Below, in pieces: positions 44,003-53,166 of a stretch of DNA of 64,000 bases (position 1 is its first letter; each line of letters begins with the position of its first letter). Position numbers and translations under genes: made by a program. The notes beneath the pieces are model-generated. The model had not been told where the DNA came from and searched no databases. It saw nothing but the letters and a program-made list of their open reading frames with translations. The DNA lies in NCBI GenBank assembly GCA_964385505.1, contig CAYLPI010000001.1:1-64000 (forward strand), read 5' to 3'. Source of the stretch: CAITSH01 sp964385505. GTDB lineage: Bacteria > Pseudomonadota > Gammaproteobacteria > Burkholderiales > SG8-39.

Positions 44003-45838
44003 ATGAACCAGCCACGTATTCCCCGGGCCATTGAGACGGCAGCACCGTCGTACGTGCGTCACCAGCGCCTCAAGGAATGGGTCGCACAGATTGCGGCGCT
44101 GACCAAGCCCGAGCGCGTGGTCTGGTGCGACGGTAGCGAAGAAGAATACGATCGTCTTTGCGCCGAGATGGTCGATAGCGGAATGATGAAGCGGCTCAAT
44201 CCGAAGCTTCGTCCGAACAGCTATCTCGCCCTGTCGGATCCTGCGGATGTCGCCCGCGTTGAAGAGCGGACCTTCATCAGCTGTGAGCATCAGGATGACG
44301 CGGGTCCGACCAACAACTGGGTAGCGCCCTCTGAAATGCGCAAGACCATGGATCGCCTGTTCGACGGCTGCATGCGCGGCCGCACGCTGTATGTGATTCC
44401 GTTCTCGATGGGGCCGCTCGGCTCGCATATCGCGCATGTCGGCGTGGAACTGAGCGATTCGCCATATGTGGTGGTGAGCATGAAAATAATGACGCGCATG
44501 GGTAAGGCGGTCTTTGACGTGCTTGGCGACGATGGATATTTCGTTCCTTGCGTGCACTCGGTCGGCATGCCACTCCAGCCGGGCCAGCAGGACGTGCGCT
44601 GGCCCTCGAACAAGGAGGAGAAGTGGATTGTCCACTTCCCGGAAACGCGTGAGATCTGGTCATACGGATCAGGTTACGGCGGCAACGCGCTGCTCGGAAA
44701 AAAATGTCTCGCCTTGCGCATCGCGTCCATCATGGCGCGAGATGAGGGCTGGCTGGCGGAACACATGCTCATTCTGGGCATCACCAGCCCACAGGGGAAA
44801 AAGGCTTATGTCGCTGCGGCATTCCCCAGCGCATGCGGTAAAACCAATCTGGCCATGTTGGTGCCGCCCACGGGCTTTGAGGGCTGGAAAGTGGAAACCG
44901 TAGGCGAGGATATTGCCTGGATCAAACCCGGCAAGGACGGTCACTTTTACGCCATCAATCCGGAAGCCGGATATTTCGGTGTCGCTCCTGGAACCAGCGT
45001 TCAGTCCAATCCGAATTGCATGACGGCCGTCGAGCGCGATACGATTTTCACCAATGTCGCAGAGACACCCGATGGCGATGTCTGGTGGGAGGGGATGACG
45101 GACATACCGCCGGCCAAGTTGACAGACTGGACAGGTCAGCAATGGACGCGAGGTTGCGGCAGGAATGCCGCCCACGCCAACGCGCGATTTACCGTGGCAT
45201 CAACGCGTTGCCCGTCGCTTGATCCGCGGTGGAACGACCCGAACGGGGTACCGATAGCCGCGTTTCTTTTTGGCGGCAGGCGCACCAACACCGCGCCGCT
45301 TGTTGTCGAGGCGTTTAACTGGGAAGACGGTGTTTACAAGGCCGCGACAATGGGTTCGGAAACCACCGCGGCCATCGTCGGGCAGGTTGGCGTTGTACGA
45401 CGCGATCCGTTCGCCATGATTGCTTTTTGCGGCTACAACATCGGCGACTACTTCAAGCACTGGCTGGACATCGGTAAGACAGTCCGGCATCCGCCGCATA
45501 TTTTCCAGGTCAACTGGTTCCGCAAGGACCGCAACGGCAAGTTTGTCTGGCCGGGTTTTGGCCAGAATATGCGTGTATTGCGCTGGGTCGTTGAGCGCTG
45601 TCAGGGGCAGGCGCATGCGCGCGAAACAGCCATTGGCTGGGTCCCGGAGTTTGACGATTTGTCGTGGCAGGGACTGGATTTCGGCGCAGACAAATATGCT
45701 TCCGTAACGGATATTGATGCATCCGACTGGTTGAAGGAGCTTGCACTTCATGACGAGCTGTTTGCGAAGATCAAGGATCGCCTGCCAAAGCAACTGGCAC
45801 TGAGCCGCGAGCTTCTCGGTATGCGTCTGGGCCGCTGA
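44003..45838 (+). CDS. pckG: Phosphoenolpyruvate carboxykinase (GTP)
   Basis: The 611-residue protein is a GTP-type PEPCK. The kinase-1 loop is FPSACGKTNLAM, and other landmarks are PFSMGPLGSHIAHVGVE, GGNALLGKKCLALRIAS and GYNIGDYFKHWL. It interconverts oxaloacetate and phosphoenolpyruvate, the entry step of gluconeogenesis. GAGGA at 43995-43999 supports the ATG at 44003 over an in-frame codon at 43937. A TAAAAT box lies at 43916-43921. A short GCCG/CGGC stem with a T run after the stop may terminate weakly. Confidence 0.96.
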   Translation: MNQPRIPRAIETAAPSYVRHQRLKEWVAQIAALTKPERVVWCDGSEEEYDRLCAEMVDSGMMKRLNPKLRPNSYLALSDPADVARVEERTFISCEHQDDAGPTNNWVAPSEMRKTMDRLFDGCMRGRTLYVIPFSMGPLGSHIAHVGVELSDSPYVVVSMKIMTRMGKAVFDVLGDDGYFVPCVHSVGMPLQPGQQDVRWPSNKEEKWIVHFPETREIWSYGSGYGGNALLGKKCLALRIASIMARDEGWLAEHMLILGITSPQGKKAYVAAAFPSACGKTNLAMLVPPTGFEGWKVETVGEDIAWIKPGKDGHFYAINPEAGYFGVAPGTSVQSNPNCMTAVERDTIFTNVAETPDGDVWWEGMTDIPPAKLTDWTGQQWTRGCGRNAAHANARFTVASTRCPSLDPRWNDPNGVPIAAFLFGGRRTNTAPLVVEAFNWEDGVYKAATMGSETTAAIVGQVGVVRRDPFAMIAFCGYNIGDYFKHWLDIGKTVRHPPHIFQVNWFRKDRNGKFVWPGFGQNMRVLRWVVERCQGQAHARETAIGWVPEFDDLSWQGLDFGADKYASVTDIDASDWLKELALHDELFAKIKDRLPKQLALSRELLGMRLGR

Positions 45839-45891
45839 CCGGCTTTTTTGTTTGTTGCGACCCTGGCTCAGGGCGGCGTGCGCGGCTTGGT

Positions 45892-45897
45892 TAGAAT
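45892..45897 (+). promoter_or_regulatory. Candidate -10 placing the aminotransferase mRNA start at its ATG
   Basis: TAGAAT ends 6 nt before the ATG at 45904, so transcription would begin at or next to the start codon. There is no ribosome site between them. No good -35 is visible, so the promoter call is tentative. Confidence 0.45.
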
Positions 45898-45903
45898 GCG
45901 AAG

Positions 45904-47226
45904 ATGAGCCACGTATTTCATCGCAATCCGAATCACGCCTATGCGTGGGCAGTCGCCGGTGACGGTGCCTACATCATCGACGCCAATGGCAAGCGTTACC
46001 TTGACGGGTGCGGCGGTGCGGCCGTGTCCTGCCTCGGGCACAGCGACCCCGAGCTTGCCGAAGCCATTCGCAGGCAACTCGACCGGGTGGCTTTTGCACA
46101 CACCTCGTTTTTTACCAATGCGCCGATGGAGGAACTCGCATCCGAGCTGGTGACCGGGGCGCCGCAAGGACTCGGCCGCGCTTATTTTGTTTCGAGCGGA
46201 TCCGAGGCGGTGGAAGCGGCACTCAAGCTGGCACGCCAGTATTTTGTCGAGCGCGGTGAGCCCGACCGGAATCGCGTGATTTCACGCCGCCAGAGTTATC
46301 ACGGCAATACGCTCGGCGCGCTTGCCGTGGGCGGAAACCCGATTCGACAAAGTTACTATGCACCTTTGTTGTTCGAGGTCAGCCGTATTTCTCCTTGCTA
46401 TCCCTATCGCGAACAGCAGGCCGGTGAAACTCCCGAGGCGTACGGTGTGCGTCTCGCCCTGGAGCTTGAAAACGAGATTTTGCGGATCGGGCCCGGCCGT
46501 GTGATGGCGTTTATCGCTGAGACGGTATGTGGCGCGACCCTTGGTGCCGTGCCGCCGGCGCCAGGTTACTTTGCTCGTGTGCGCGAGGTTTGCGATCGCC
46601 ATGGCGTGCTGTTGGTGCTTGACGAAGTCATGTGCGGCATGGGCAGAGTGGGCACACGCTACGCCTGTGAGCAAGAAGGGATATCACCGGATATTCTCGT
46701 TGTTGGCAAGGGCCTGGCTGCGGGTTACCAGCCTGTCGCGGCCATGCTTTGCCATACTAGAATATATGACGAAGTCATAAACGGCTCTGGTGCATTTCAG
46801 CATGGTCACACCTATAGCGGGCACGCATTGGGTTGTGCAGCAGCATTGGCGACACAAAGGCTTATTGCACAAAGGAAGCTGCTCGAGAACGTCCGGACGC
46901 TGGGTGTAAAAATGGGTGAGCAATTGCGGGAACGGTTTGGCAGGCATCCCCATGTCGGCGACATTCGCGGTCGCGGTTTCTTCTGGGCCGTTGAGCTGGT
47001 CGCCGATCGTGACCAAAAGACGCCTTTCGCGCCCGAGCGCAAAATCAATGTCGCACTCAAGCGCAAGGCGCTTGAAAATGGCCTGCTGTGTTATCCGATG
47101 GGCGGGACGATTGATGGGCATCGCGGTGATCACGTGTTGCTCGCACCACCGTATATCCTGACCCAGGCGCAACTGGATGAGATGCTGGATAAGCTTGCGC
47201 TGAGTCTCGAGCAGATTCTGACCTGA
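45904..47226 (+). CDS. Class III PLP-dependent aminotransferase
   Basis: The 440-residue protein has the class III aminotransferase motifs: YFVSSGSEAVEAALKLARQY, LLVLDEVMCGMGRVG and the PLP-binding Lys in DILVVGKGLAAGYQP, then HTYSGHALGCAAAL. Members move omega-amino groups of diamines, beta-alanine or similar compounds to pyruvate or 2-oxoglutarate. The acceptor and donor cannot be told from sequence. The ATG lies just after a TAGAAT box with no ribosome site, suggesting leaderless translation. It ends 12 nt before the first parS-like site. Confidence 0.9.
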   Translation: MSHVFHRNPNHAYAWAVAGDGAYIIDANGKRYLDGCGGAAVSCLGHSDPELAEAIRRQLDRVAFAHTSFFTNAPMEELASELVTGAPQGLGRAYFVSSGSEAVEAALKLARQYFVERGEPDRNRVISRRQSYHGNTLGALAVGGNPIRQSYYAPLLFEVSRISPCYPYREQQAGETPEAYGVRLALELENEILRIGPGRVMAFIAETVCGATLGAVPPAPGYFARVREVCDRHGVLLVLDEVMCGMGRVGTRYACEQEGISPDILVVGKGLAAGYQPVAAMLCHTRIYDEVINGSGAFQHGHTYSGHALGCAAALATQRLIAQRKLLENVRTLGVKMGEQLRERFGRHPHVGDIRGRGFFWAVELVADRDQKTPFAPERKINVALKRKALENGLLCYPMGGTIDGHRGDHVLLAPPYILTQAQLDEMLDKLALSLEQILT

Positions 47227-47237
47227 CGTTCGTCAAA

Positions 47238-47253
47238 GGTTTCACGTGGAACA
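47238..47253. promoter_or_regulatory. Degenerate parS site
   Basis: GGTTTCACGTGGAACA differs from the parS consensus TGTTTCACGTGAAACA in two positions. It is 22 nt from the perfect site. Confidence 0.65.
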
Positions 47254-47275
47254 TATAGCGCGCGACTTAAGGGCT

Positions 47276-47291
47276 TGTTTCACGTGAAACA
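47276..47291. promoter_or_regulatory. Perfect parS centromere site
   Basis: TGTTTCACGTGAAACA is the 16-bp chromosomal ParB-binding palindrome, exact. It lies upstream of mnmG-rsmG-parA-parB and about 8 kb from dnaA, as expected near an origin. Confidence 0.93.
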
Positions 47292-47356
47292 TTGGTCTGC
47301 GTAGGCGAAACCGGCTAAAATTCGCATCCCCCCAAGTTTGGGCTGTGCCAGGCAGA

Positions 47357-49255
47357 ATGCAGTTTCCTTCTGAGTTTGATGTCATTGTTATCGGTGGCGG
47401 CCATGCCGGCACGGAGGCTGCGCTTGCAGCTGCGCGCGCGGGCAGCAAAACCCTGCTGCTTACGCATAATCTCGAAACCTTAGGGCAAATGTCTTGTAAC
47501 CCCTCGATCGGGGGGATCGGCAAAGGGCATCTGGTGCGTGAGCTTGACGCCTTGGGCGGCGCGATGGCCATCGCCACCGACGAAGCCGGCATTCAGTTCC
47601 GCACCCTCAACTCCAGCAAAGGTCCGGCAGTGCGGGCGACCCGGGCCCAGGCAGACCGCGTGCTGTATCGCAAGGCAATTCGTCGGCGCCTTGAAAACCA
47701 ACCGAACCTGAGTTTGTTTCAGCAAGCGGTTGATGACCTCACGCTTGAGGGAGATCGCGTTAGCGGCGTTGTCACGCAGCTTGGCATCCGTTTCAAAGCG
47801 CGCACCGTTATTCTCACCGCCGGAACCTTTCTGGCCGGTCTGGTGCATGTCGGTTTGTCCAATTACGAAGCAGGCAGAGCAGGTGATCCCCCGGCAACAA
47901 GTCTGGCAGCCCGCTTAAGGGAGCTGAAGCTTCCTGTAGGACGCCTGAAAACCGGCACACCGCCGCGAATTGACGGCCGAACCGTGGATTTTTCCGTCAT
48001 GCAGCCGCAACCCGGAGATACGCCCGAGCCGGTATTTTCATTTATCGGTAGACGGGATATGCACCCGCGGCAATTGCCATGCTGGATTACGCATACCAAC
48101 GAGCAGACCCACGACATTATCCGGGGAGGGCTGGACCGCTCACCGATGTATACGGGCGTAATTGAAGGTATCGGCCCGCGGTATTGCCCGTCCATCGAAG
48201 ACAAGATTCATCGCTTTGCGTCCAAGGCGAGTCACCAGATTTTCCTTGAGCCTGAAGGTTTGGACACGCACGAAATCTACCCCAACGGTATTTCCACCAG
48301 TCTGCCATTCGATGTTCAGCTCGCGCTGGTGCAAAGTATTCGCGGCATGGAGAACGCGCACATCCTGCGCCCGGGATATGCCATTGAATATGATTTTTTC
48401 GACCCGCAGGAATTGCGTTCATCACTCGAAACCAAGGCGATAAGGGGCTTGTTTTTTGCCGGACAAATCAACGGCACCACCGGCTACGAGGAGGCGGCTG
48501 CACAAGGGCTGCTTGCCGGTATAAACGCCTCGCTGCAGGTGCGCGGCAAGGATGCCTGGTGCCCGCGGCGTGACGAAGCCTATCTGGGGGTCCTTGTCGA
48601 TGACCTGGTCACGCGTGGCGTGACCGAACCCTATCGCATGTTCACCAGCCGCGCCGAATACCGCTTGATGCTGCGCGAAGATAACGCCGATCTCCGACTT
48701 ACTGAAATCGGCTACAAACTAGGCCTTGTTGATCAGCAGCGCTGGGAGGCCTTTGCGCGCAAGCGCGATACGGTGGCTCGCGAAATGGAGCGGCTGAACA
48801 GTACTTGGGTCAACCCCAAAACCTTGCTCGCGGAAGACGCTGAGCGGGTTCTCGGTAAAGGTATTGAACGCGAATACTCTCTTGCCGACTTGCTGCGGCG
48901 ACCGGCCGTGACCTATACCGGCTTAATGTCGATTCCCGGACTTGGATCGGATGGCATTGACGCCGAGTCTGCGGCGCAGGTGGAAATCCAGACCAAATAT
49001 CAGGGCTATATTGACCGCCAGCACACCGAGGTTGCACGCCACGAACACAATGAATCGACGCGGTTACCACAAGAGCTCGATTATCGCGACGTTCATGGCT
49101 TGTCGAACGAAGTTCAGCAAAAGCTCAACCAGCACAAACCGGGCACCGTCGGTCAGGCCTCCCGCGTTCAGGGGGTTACGCCGGCAGCCATTTCCCTGCT
49201 GCTGGTTCATCTCAAACGTGGCACGGCAAAGCCACCACAGAAGTCCGCCGCATGA
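47357..49255 (+). CDS. mnmG: tRNA uridine 5-carboxymethylaminomethyl modification enzyme MnmG (GidA)
   Basis: The 632-residue protein has the FAD-binding N terminus FDVIVIGGGHAGTEAALAAA, the family block MSCNPSIGGIGKGHLVRE and C-terminal INQHKPGTVGQ-type residues (LNQHKPGTVGQASRV). It works with MnmE on tRNA U34. The ATG at 47357 is preferred over GTG at 47345; TAAAAT at 47316-47321 is a candidate -10. The stop overlaps rsmG by four bases. Confidence 0.96.
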   Translation: MQFPSEFDVIVIGGGHAGTEAALAAARAGSKTLLLTHNLETLGQMSCNPSIGGIGKGHLVRELDALGGAMAIATDEAGIQFRTLNSSKGPAVRATRAQADRVLYRKAIRRRLENQPNLSLFQQAVDDLTLEGDRVSGVVTQLGIRFKARTVILTAGTFLAGLVHVGLSNYEAGRAGDPPATSLAARLRELKLPVGRLKTGTPPRIDGRTVDFSVMQPQPGDTPEPVFSFIGRRDMHPRQLPCWITHTNEQTHDIIRGGLDRSPMYTGVIEGIGPRYCPSIEDKIHRFASKASHQIFLEPEGLDTHEIYPNGISTSLPFDVQLALVQSIRGMENAHILRPGYAIEYDFFDPQELRSSLETKAIRGLFFAGQINGTTGYEEAAAQGLLAGINASLQVRGKDAWCPRRDEAYLGVLVDDLVTRGVTEPYRMFTSRAEYRLMLREDNADLRLTEIGYKLGLVDQQRWEAFARKRDTVAREMERLNSTWVNPKTLLAEDAERVLGKGIEREYSLADLLRRPAVTYTGLMSIPGLGSDGIDAESAAQVEIQTKYQGYIDRQHTEVARHEHNESTRLPQELDYRDVHGLSNEVQQKLNQHKPGTVGQASRVQGVTPAAISLLLVHLKRGTAKPPQKSAA

Positions 49256-49905
49256 TCCCTACCGCCAACGTTTCCCCAGCAGTGCTTGGATCCATACTAT
49301 CCCGTGGACTTGACGAAATGCGGGTGCCGCTCGACGCGACCATTCAGTCGAAGCTACTGCAATACCTTGATTTAATGGCGAAATGGAATCGTGTCTATAA
49401 CCTGACGGCAATTCGGGACAAACAGCAGATGGTGAGCAATCACTTGCTCGATAGTCTCGTATTGACAGGGCACATGACGGGTCCGAGGATTCTTGACGTC
49501 GGTAGCGGCGCAGGTCTGCCAGGCATTCCCATAGCGTTGTCGCAACCCGATTGGGATGTCACGGTGCTTGACAGCAATCACAAGAAAGCAGCTTTTTTGC
49601 GTCAGGTCAGTGCAGAGTTAGTGCTTGCCAACGTGAACGTCGTGTCGGAGCGTGTCGAAGCGTGGCGGCCGGTACAAAAATTTGATTGCATCGTGTCGCG
49701 GGCCTTTGCTGACCTTGCCGAATTTGTAAATCAGGCAAAGCACCTGTTGCACCCTGGCGGTTATTTCGCTGCGATGAAGGGGCTTCACCCGTACGAGGAA
49801 ATTGAAAAACTCCCGTCTGGCTGGCGTGCGCGGGAAGTCGTCGAACTCAAGGTCCCGGGCTTGAACGCGGCGCGTCACCTCGTGCTGATCGACGCCACGA
49901 CATGA
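49252..49905 (+). CDS. rsmG: 16S rRNA m7G527 methyltransferase RsmG (GidB)
   Basis: The 217-residue protein has the RsmG pattern: KWNRVYNLTAIRD near the start, the SAM motif ILDVGSGAGLPGIPIAL, then VTVLDSNHKKAAFLRQV and the late FDCIVSRAFADL. It methylates G527 of 16S rRNA. Start and stop overlap mnmG and parA by four bases each (ATGA), so the operon is tightly coupled. Confidence 0.95.
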   Translation: MIPTANVSPAVLGSILSRGLDEMRVPLDATIQSKLLQYLDLMAKWNRVYNLTAIRDKQQMVSNHLLDSLVLTGHMTGPRILDVGSGAGLPGIPIALSQPDWDVTVLDSNHKKAAFLRQVSAELVLANVNVVSERVEAWRPVQKFDCIVSRAFADLAEFVNQAKHLLHPGGYFAAMKGLHPYEEIEKLPSGWRAREVVELKVPGLNAARHLVLIDATT

Positions 49906-50717
49906 CCACGATTATTGCGATTACCAACCAGAAGGGTGGCGTCGGTAAAACCACGACAACGGTCAATTTGGCTGCCGGACTGGCGGCGTCAGGCAAACGC
50001 GTGCTTTTGGTTGATCTCGACCCGCAAGCCAATGCGACAATGGGTAGTGGCATAGATAAGCGTGCGCTCACATCGACTATATACGAAGTTTTGCTTGGGC
50101 TATCAGTTACGGAGTCTGTCCGAACACACTCAGCGCCCGGCGGCTATGACGTGCTGCCGGCGAATCGCGAGTTAGCCGGTGCAGAGGTCGAAATGGTAGA
50201 ACTCGAGCATCGCGAAACGCGGCTCAAATCGGCTTTGGCTACAGTTGCCGATCAATATGACTTTATTCTCATTGATTGTCCTCCCGCACTAAGTCTGCTG
50301 ACGCTAAACGGGCTTGTGGCCGCGCACGCCGTCATGATCCCGATGCAATGCGAGTACTACGCACTTGAAGGCCTTTCCGATCTGGTCAGCACCATAAAAA
50401 AAGTGCGTGCCCATCTCAACCCGACACTGGAGATTGAAGGCTTGCTGCGCACCATGTTCGATCCACGCAATACCCTGGCGGTCCAGGTTTCAGACCAGTT
50501 GCAGGAGCACTTCGGCGACAAGGTATACGCCACCATAATCCCGCGTAATGTCCGCCTTGCTGAAGCCCCGAGTTATGGCGCGCCGGCGATAAATTTCGAT
50601 CGCGGCTGCAAGGGCTCGCAGGCCTATCTCGCCCTCGTCGAAGAAATCCTCAAAAGACAGGTTCGAAGTCCGGCCGTGGCAAAGGCGGAAACCGAAAAAA
50701 ATGGGGGTATCACATGA
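49902..50717 (+). CDS. parA: Chromosome partitioning ATPase ParA (Soj)
   Basis: The 271-residue protein has the deviant Walker A KGGVGKTTTTVNLAAGLA, DLDPQANATMGSG and FILIDCPPALSLLTLN. It lacks an N-terminal DNA-binding extension, so it is the chromosomal Soj type. It moves ParB-parS complexes along the nucleoid. Its overlap with rsmG and parB is four bases on each side. Confidence 0.95.
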   Translation: MTTIIAITNQKGGVGKTTTTVNLAAGLAASGKRVLLVDLDPQANATMGSGIDKRALTSTIYEVLLGLSVTESVRTHSAPGGYDVLPANRELAGAEVEMVELEHRETRLKSALATVADQYDFILIDCPPALSLLTLNGLVAAHAVMIPMQCEYYALEGLSDLVSTIKKVRAHLNPTLEIEGLLRTMFDPRNTLAVQVSDQLQEHFGDKVYATIIPRNVRLAEAPSYGAPAINFDRGCKGSQAYLALVEEILKRQVRSPAVAKAETEKNGGIT

Positions 50718-51580
50718 AATCCAAGGGGCTTGGCCGCGGACTGAGCGCACTACTCGAAAAAGACGGTGCGGAAGAAAGTGCCGCCGAATCGCAATCCCTG
50801 GTCAAGCTCGACCATCTGCGACCGGGGAAGTACCAGCCGCGAACCCGCATGGACGACGCATCACTCGCCGAGCTCGCGGCGTCAATCAAAGAACAAGGCT
50901 TGATGCAGCCGATTCTCGTCCGTCCCGTTGCCACAGACGGAAACAAAAGCCGCTACGAAATCATCGCCGGAGAGCGGCGTTGGCGTGCCGCCAGAATCGC
51001 CGGGCTTGCCGAGGTTCCGGTCCTGGTGCGCGAGGTCCCGGACAAGGCGGCATTGGCGATGGCGTTGATCGAGAACATCCAGCGTGAGGACCTCAATCCG
51101 CTGGAGGAAGCGGCCGGCATCCAGCGGCTGGTGACGGAGTTCAAGCTCACGCACCAGGAGGCCGCGGACGCACTGGGTCGTTCGCGCACCGCTACGACCA
51201 ATTTGCTGCGCTTGTTGCAATTGACCGAGCCGGTGCAAAGGCTCATCTTTGAAGGCAAGCTTGATATGGGGCACGGCAGGGCTTTGCTGTCTCTGGATGT
51301 GCCGCGGCAGGAGACCGTTGCGCGCAAAGTTGCCGATGAAGGGCTTTCGGTGCGCGAAACCGAGCAGCTTGTGTACAGCCTGCTGCACCCCAAAACGCCC
51401 CAGGCGCCGCCACCCGCGACCCGTGCAAATCGCGATGTGCAACGGCTTGAAGAAGAACTCTCCGAAGCGCTTGGCACGACAGTGAATATCAAGGCCGGGA
51501 AAAAGGGCGCCGGCACGCTGGTAATTCATTTCGCCGATGCCGAGCACCTTGAAACCGTGCTTTCGCGCGTACGCCGCTAG
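50714..51580 (+). CDS. parB: Chromosome partitioning protein ParB (Spo0J)
   Basis: The 288-residue protein begins with a ParA-contact region (KGLGRGLSALLE), followed by the CTPase domain with YQPRTRMDDASLAELA and GERRWRAARIAGL. The helix-turn-helix is LTHQEAADALGRSRTATTNLLRLL, and a C-terminal dimerisation domain closes it. It binds the two parS sites upstream of this operon. A GCCCCG/CGGGGC hairpin (51591-51606) follows the stop. Confidence 0.95.
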   Translation: MKSKGLGRGLSALLEKDGAEESAAESQSLVKLDHLRPGKYQPRTRMDDASLAELAASIKEQGLMQPILVRPVATDGNKSRYEIIAGERRWRAARIAGLAEVPVLVREVPDKAALAMALIENIQREDLNPLEEAAGIQRLVTEFKLTHQEAADALGRSRTATTNLLRLLQLTEPVQRLIFEGKLDMGHGRALLSLDVPRQETVARKVADEGLSVRETEQLVYSLLHPKTPQAPPPATRANRDVQRLEEELSEALGTTVNIKAGKKGAGTLVIHFADAEHLETVLSRVRR

Positions 51581-51625
51581 CCCGGGACTTGCCCCGTCCG
51601 CGGGGCGCGACAATCTGCGGTGCAG

Positions 51626-51654
51626 ACATGGTGTGCAACAAAACATGGTGTGCA
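51626..51654 (+). promoter_or_regulatory. 12-bp direct repeat upstream of nadC
   Basis: ACATGGTGTGCA occurs at 51626-51637 and again at 51643-51654, 17 bp apart. It lies just upstream of the nadC promoter, so it is a candidate operator. The regulator is unknown. Confidence 0.5.
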
Positions 51655-51661
51655 CCCACCC

Positions 51662-51690
51662 TTGACACACCTTTTTATTAAGTATTTACT
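51662..51690 (+). promoter_or_regulatory. nadC promoter
   Basis: TTGACA (51662-51667) with a 17-nt spacer to TTTACT (51685-51690), in an AT-rich stretch, about 34 nt before the ATG. Confidence 0.65.
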
Positions 51691-51723
51691 AACAAAAATT
51701 CTTGAGCCGGAGCGCAAAAAAAA

Positions 51724-52566
51724 ATGATCGATCCCCTTATCGTGGAGCGCCTTATCGACCAGGCTTTGGTCGAGGACATTGGTTTTGTCGACCTGACCAG
51801 TGAACTGGTTATCCCCGCCGGCGCCACGGCAAAACTCGCCATCAACGCACGACAGGAAATGGTGATCGCCGGCATCGACATCGCCGGACAGGTATTTCGT
51901 CGGCGGGTGCCCGACTGTCATTACGAGCGCAAGGTTGAAGACGGCGCGAAAGTCGCCCCCGGTGCGGTGCTGGCGCTGGTGTCCGGCCCGGCCCGCGGGC
52001 TGCTGACGGCGGAGCGCACCGCGCTCAATATGCTGCAGCACCTTTCCGGTATCGCGACCCTCACCGCGCAATACGCCGATAAAATCAAGGGCACAAAAGC
52101 GGTGCTCATCGATACCCGAAAAACCATTCCCGGCCTGCGCGCGCTGGCCAAGCACGCGGCGCAAGTCGGCGGTGCGCGCAACCATCGCCTGCGCCTCGAC
52201 GACGGGGTACTGATCAAGGACAACCATATCGCAGTGTGCGGCGGCATCAAAGCCGCAGTGGCCCGCGCCCGCGCCGGTACGCCCACGCTGACCAAGATCG
52301 AAGTGGAGTGCGATACGCTGGAACAGGTTCGCGAGGCCCTCGCTGCCGGCGCCGATTGCCTGCTGCTCGACAACATGACCCTTGACCAGTTGCGCGAGGC
52401 GGTGGCCATCACCGCCGGTCGCATTCCGCTCGAGGCCTCCGGTGGCGTTCGTCTTGACACGATTCGCGGCATCGCTGAAACCGGTGTTGATTTTGTGTCG
52501 GTGGGGCGCATTACCCAATCGGCGCCGGCGGTGGATATCGGATTGGACGTTGCCATCGGCGTATGA
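51724..52566 (+). CDS. nadC: Nicotinate-nucleotide diphosphorylase (carboxylating), NadC
   Basis: The 280-residue protein has the quinolinate phosphoribosyltransferase landmarks: EDIGFVDLTSELV, ERTALNMLQHLSGIAT, DTRKTIPGLRALAKHA, GGARNHRLRLDDGVLIKDNH and EASGGVRLDTIRGIAETGVD. It turns quinolinate and PRPP into nicotinate mononucleotide in NAD synthesis. It has its own promoter with a direct repeat upstream. Its stop overlaps the next gene by four bases. Confidence 0.96.
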   Translation: MIDPLIVERLIDQALVEDIGFVDLTSELVIPAGATAKLAINARQEMVIAGIDIAGQVFRRRVPDCHYERKVEDGAKVAPGAVLALVSGPARGLLTAERTALNMLQHLSGIATLTAQYADKIKGTKAVLIDTRKTIPGLRALAKHAAQVGGARNHRLRLDDGVLIKDNHIAVCGGIKAAVARARAGTPTLTKIEVECDTLEQVREALAAGADCLLLDNMTLDQLREAVAITAGRIPLEASGGVRLDTIRGIAETGVDFVSVGRITQSAPAVDIGLDVAIGV

Positions 52567-53153
52567 GTCATCGGGCAAGCATCGGTCTTTTTTGTTCGGC
52601 GTCGGATGCGCTGCCTGAGCCGACAAAGCGGCTGGCGCGGCAGTTTGGCGAGTATTGCGCGCGAGAAGGTTATCGACTGGTCTATGGCGGCGGTTCGCGC
52701 GGACTGATGGGGGAAGCGTCACGCGCCGCGCACGCGGCCGGCGGCGCGCTGCTGGGTGTGATTCCGGCATCGTTGAAAAAGCGCGAGCAGGACCCGGGCA
52801 GGAGCATTGGCGAAATTGAAGTCGTCGGTACCTTGTCCGACCGCAAGCATCGCATGGCGGTGGAATCGGACGTATTTGTTGCGCTGCCCGGCGGCGTCGG
52901 TACGCTTGACGAATTGTTTGAGATGATTACCTGGAATGATCTTTGCATTCAGGACAAGGCAATCATTGTGTGCGATGAGGGCGGGTTCTGGGACCCTCTG
53001 CTCCAGTGGTTTGCGGGCGCCAATGCACTGGGAGCGATCCGGCCCGGTGCAATGCGGCGCTTTCACAGCGTCGCATCATTGGGCGCGTTGTTCAACCTGC
53101 TGCAGACCGAATTGCAGTCCGATCCAGCCGCAATAACGCGGGTATCCACATGA
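52563..53153 (+). CDS. LOG-family nucleoside 5'-monophosphate phosphoribohydrolase
   Basis: The 196-residue protein has the LOG/TIGR00730 signatures: GLFCSASDAL, YGGGSRGLMGEAS, KRE..DPGRS and the catalytic PGGVGTLDELFEMITW. Homologues cleave cytokinin riboside monophosphates or ordinary nucleotides to base and ribose phosphate. The four-base overlap with nadC implies joint translation and a possible role in nucleotide or NAD turnover. The substrate is not known. Confidence 0.9.
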   Translation: MSHRASIGLFCSASDALPEPTKRLARQFGEYCAREGYRLVYGGGSRGLMGEASRAAHAAGGALLGVIPASLKKREQDPGRSIGEIEVVGTLSDRKHRMAVESDVFVALPGGVGTLDELFEMITWNDLCIQDKAIIVCDEGGFWDPLLQWFAGANALGAIRPGAMRRFHSVASLGALFNLLQTELQSDPAAITRVST

Positions 53154-53166
53154 TAAGGAATTCACC

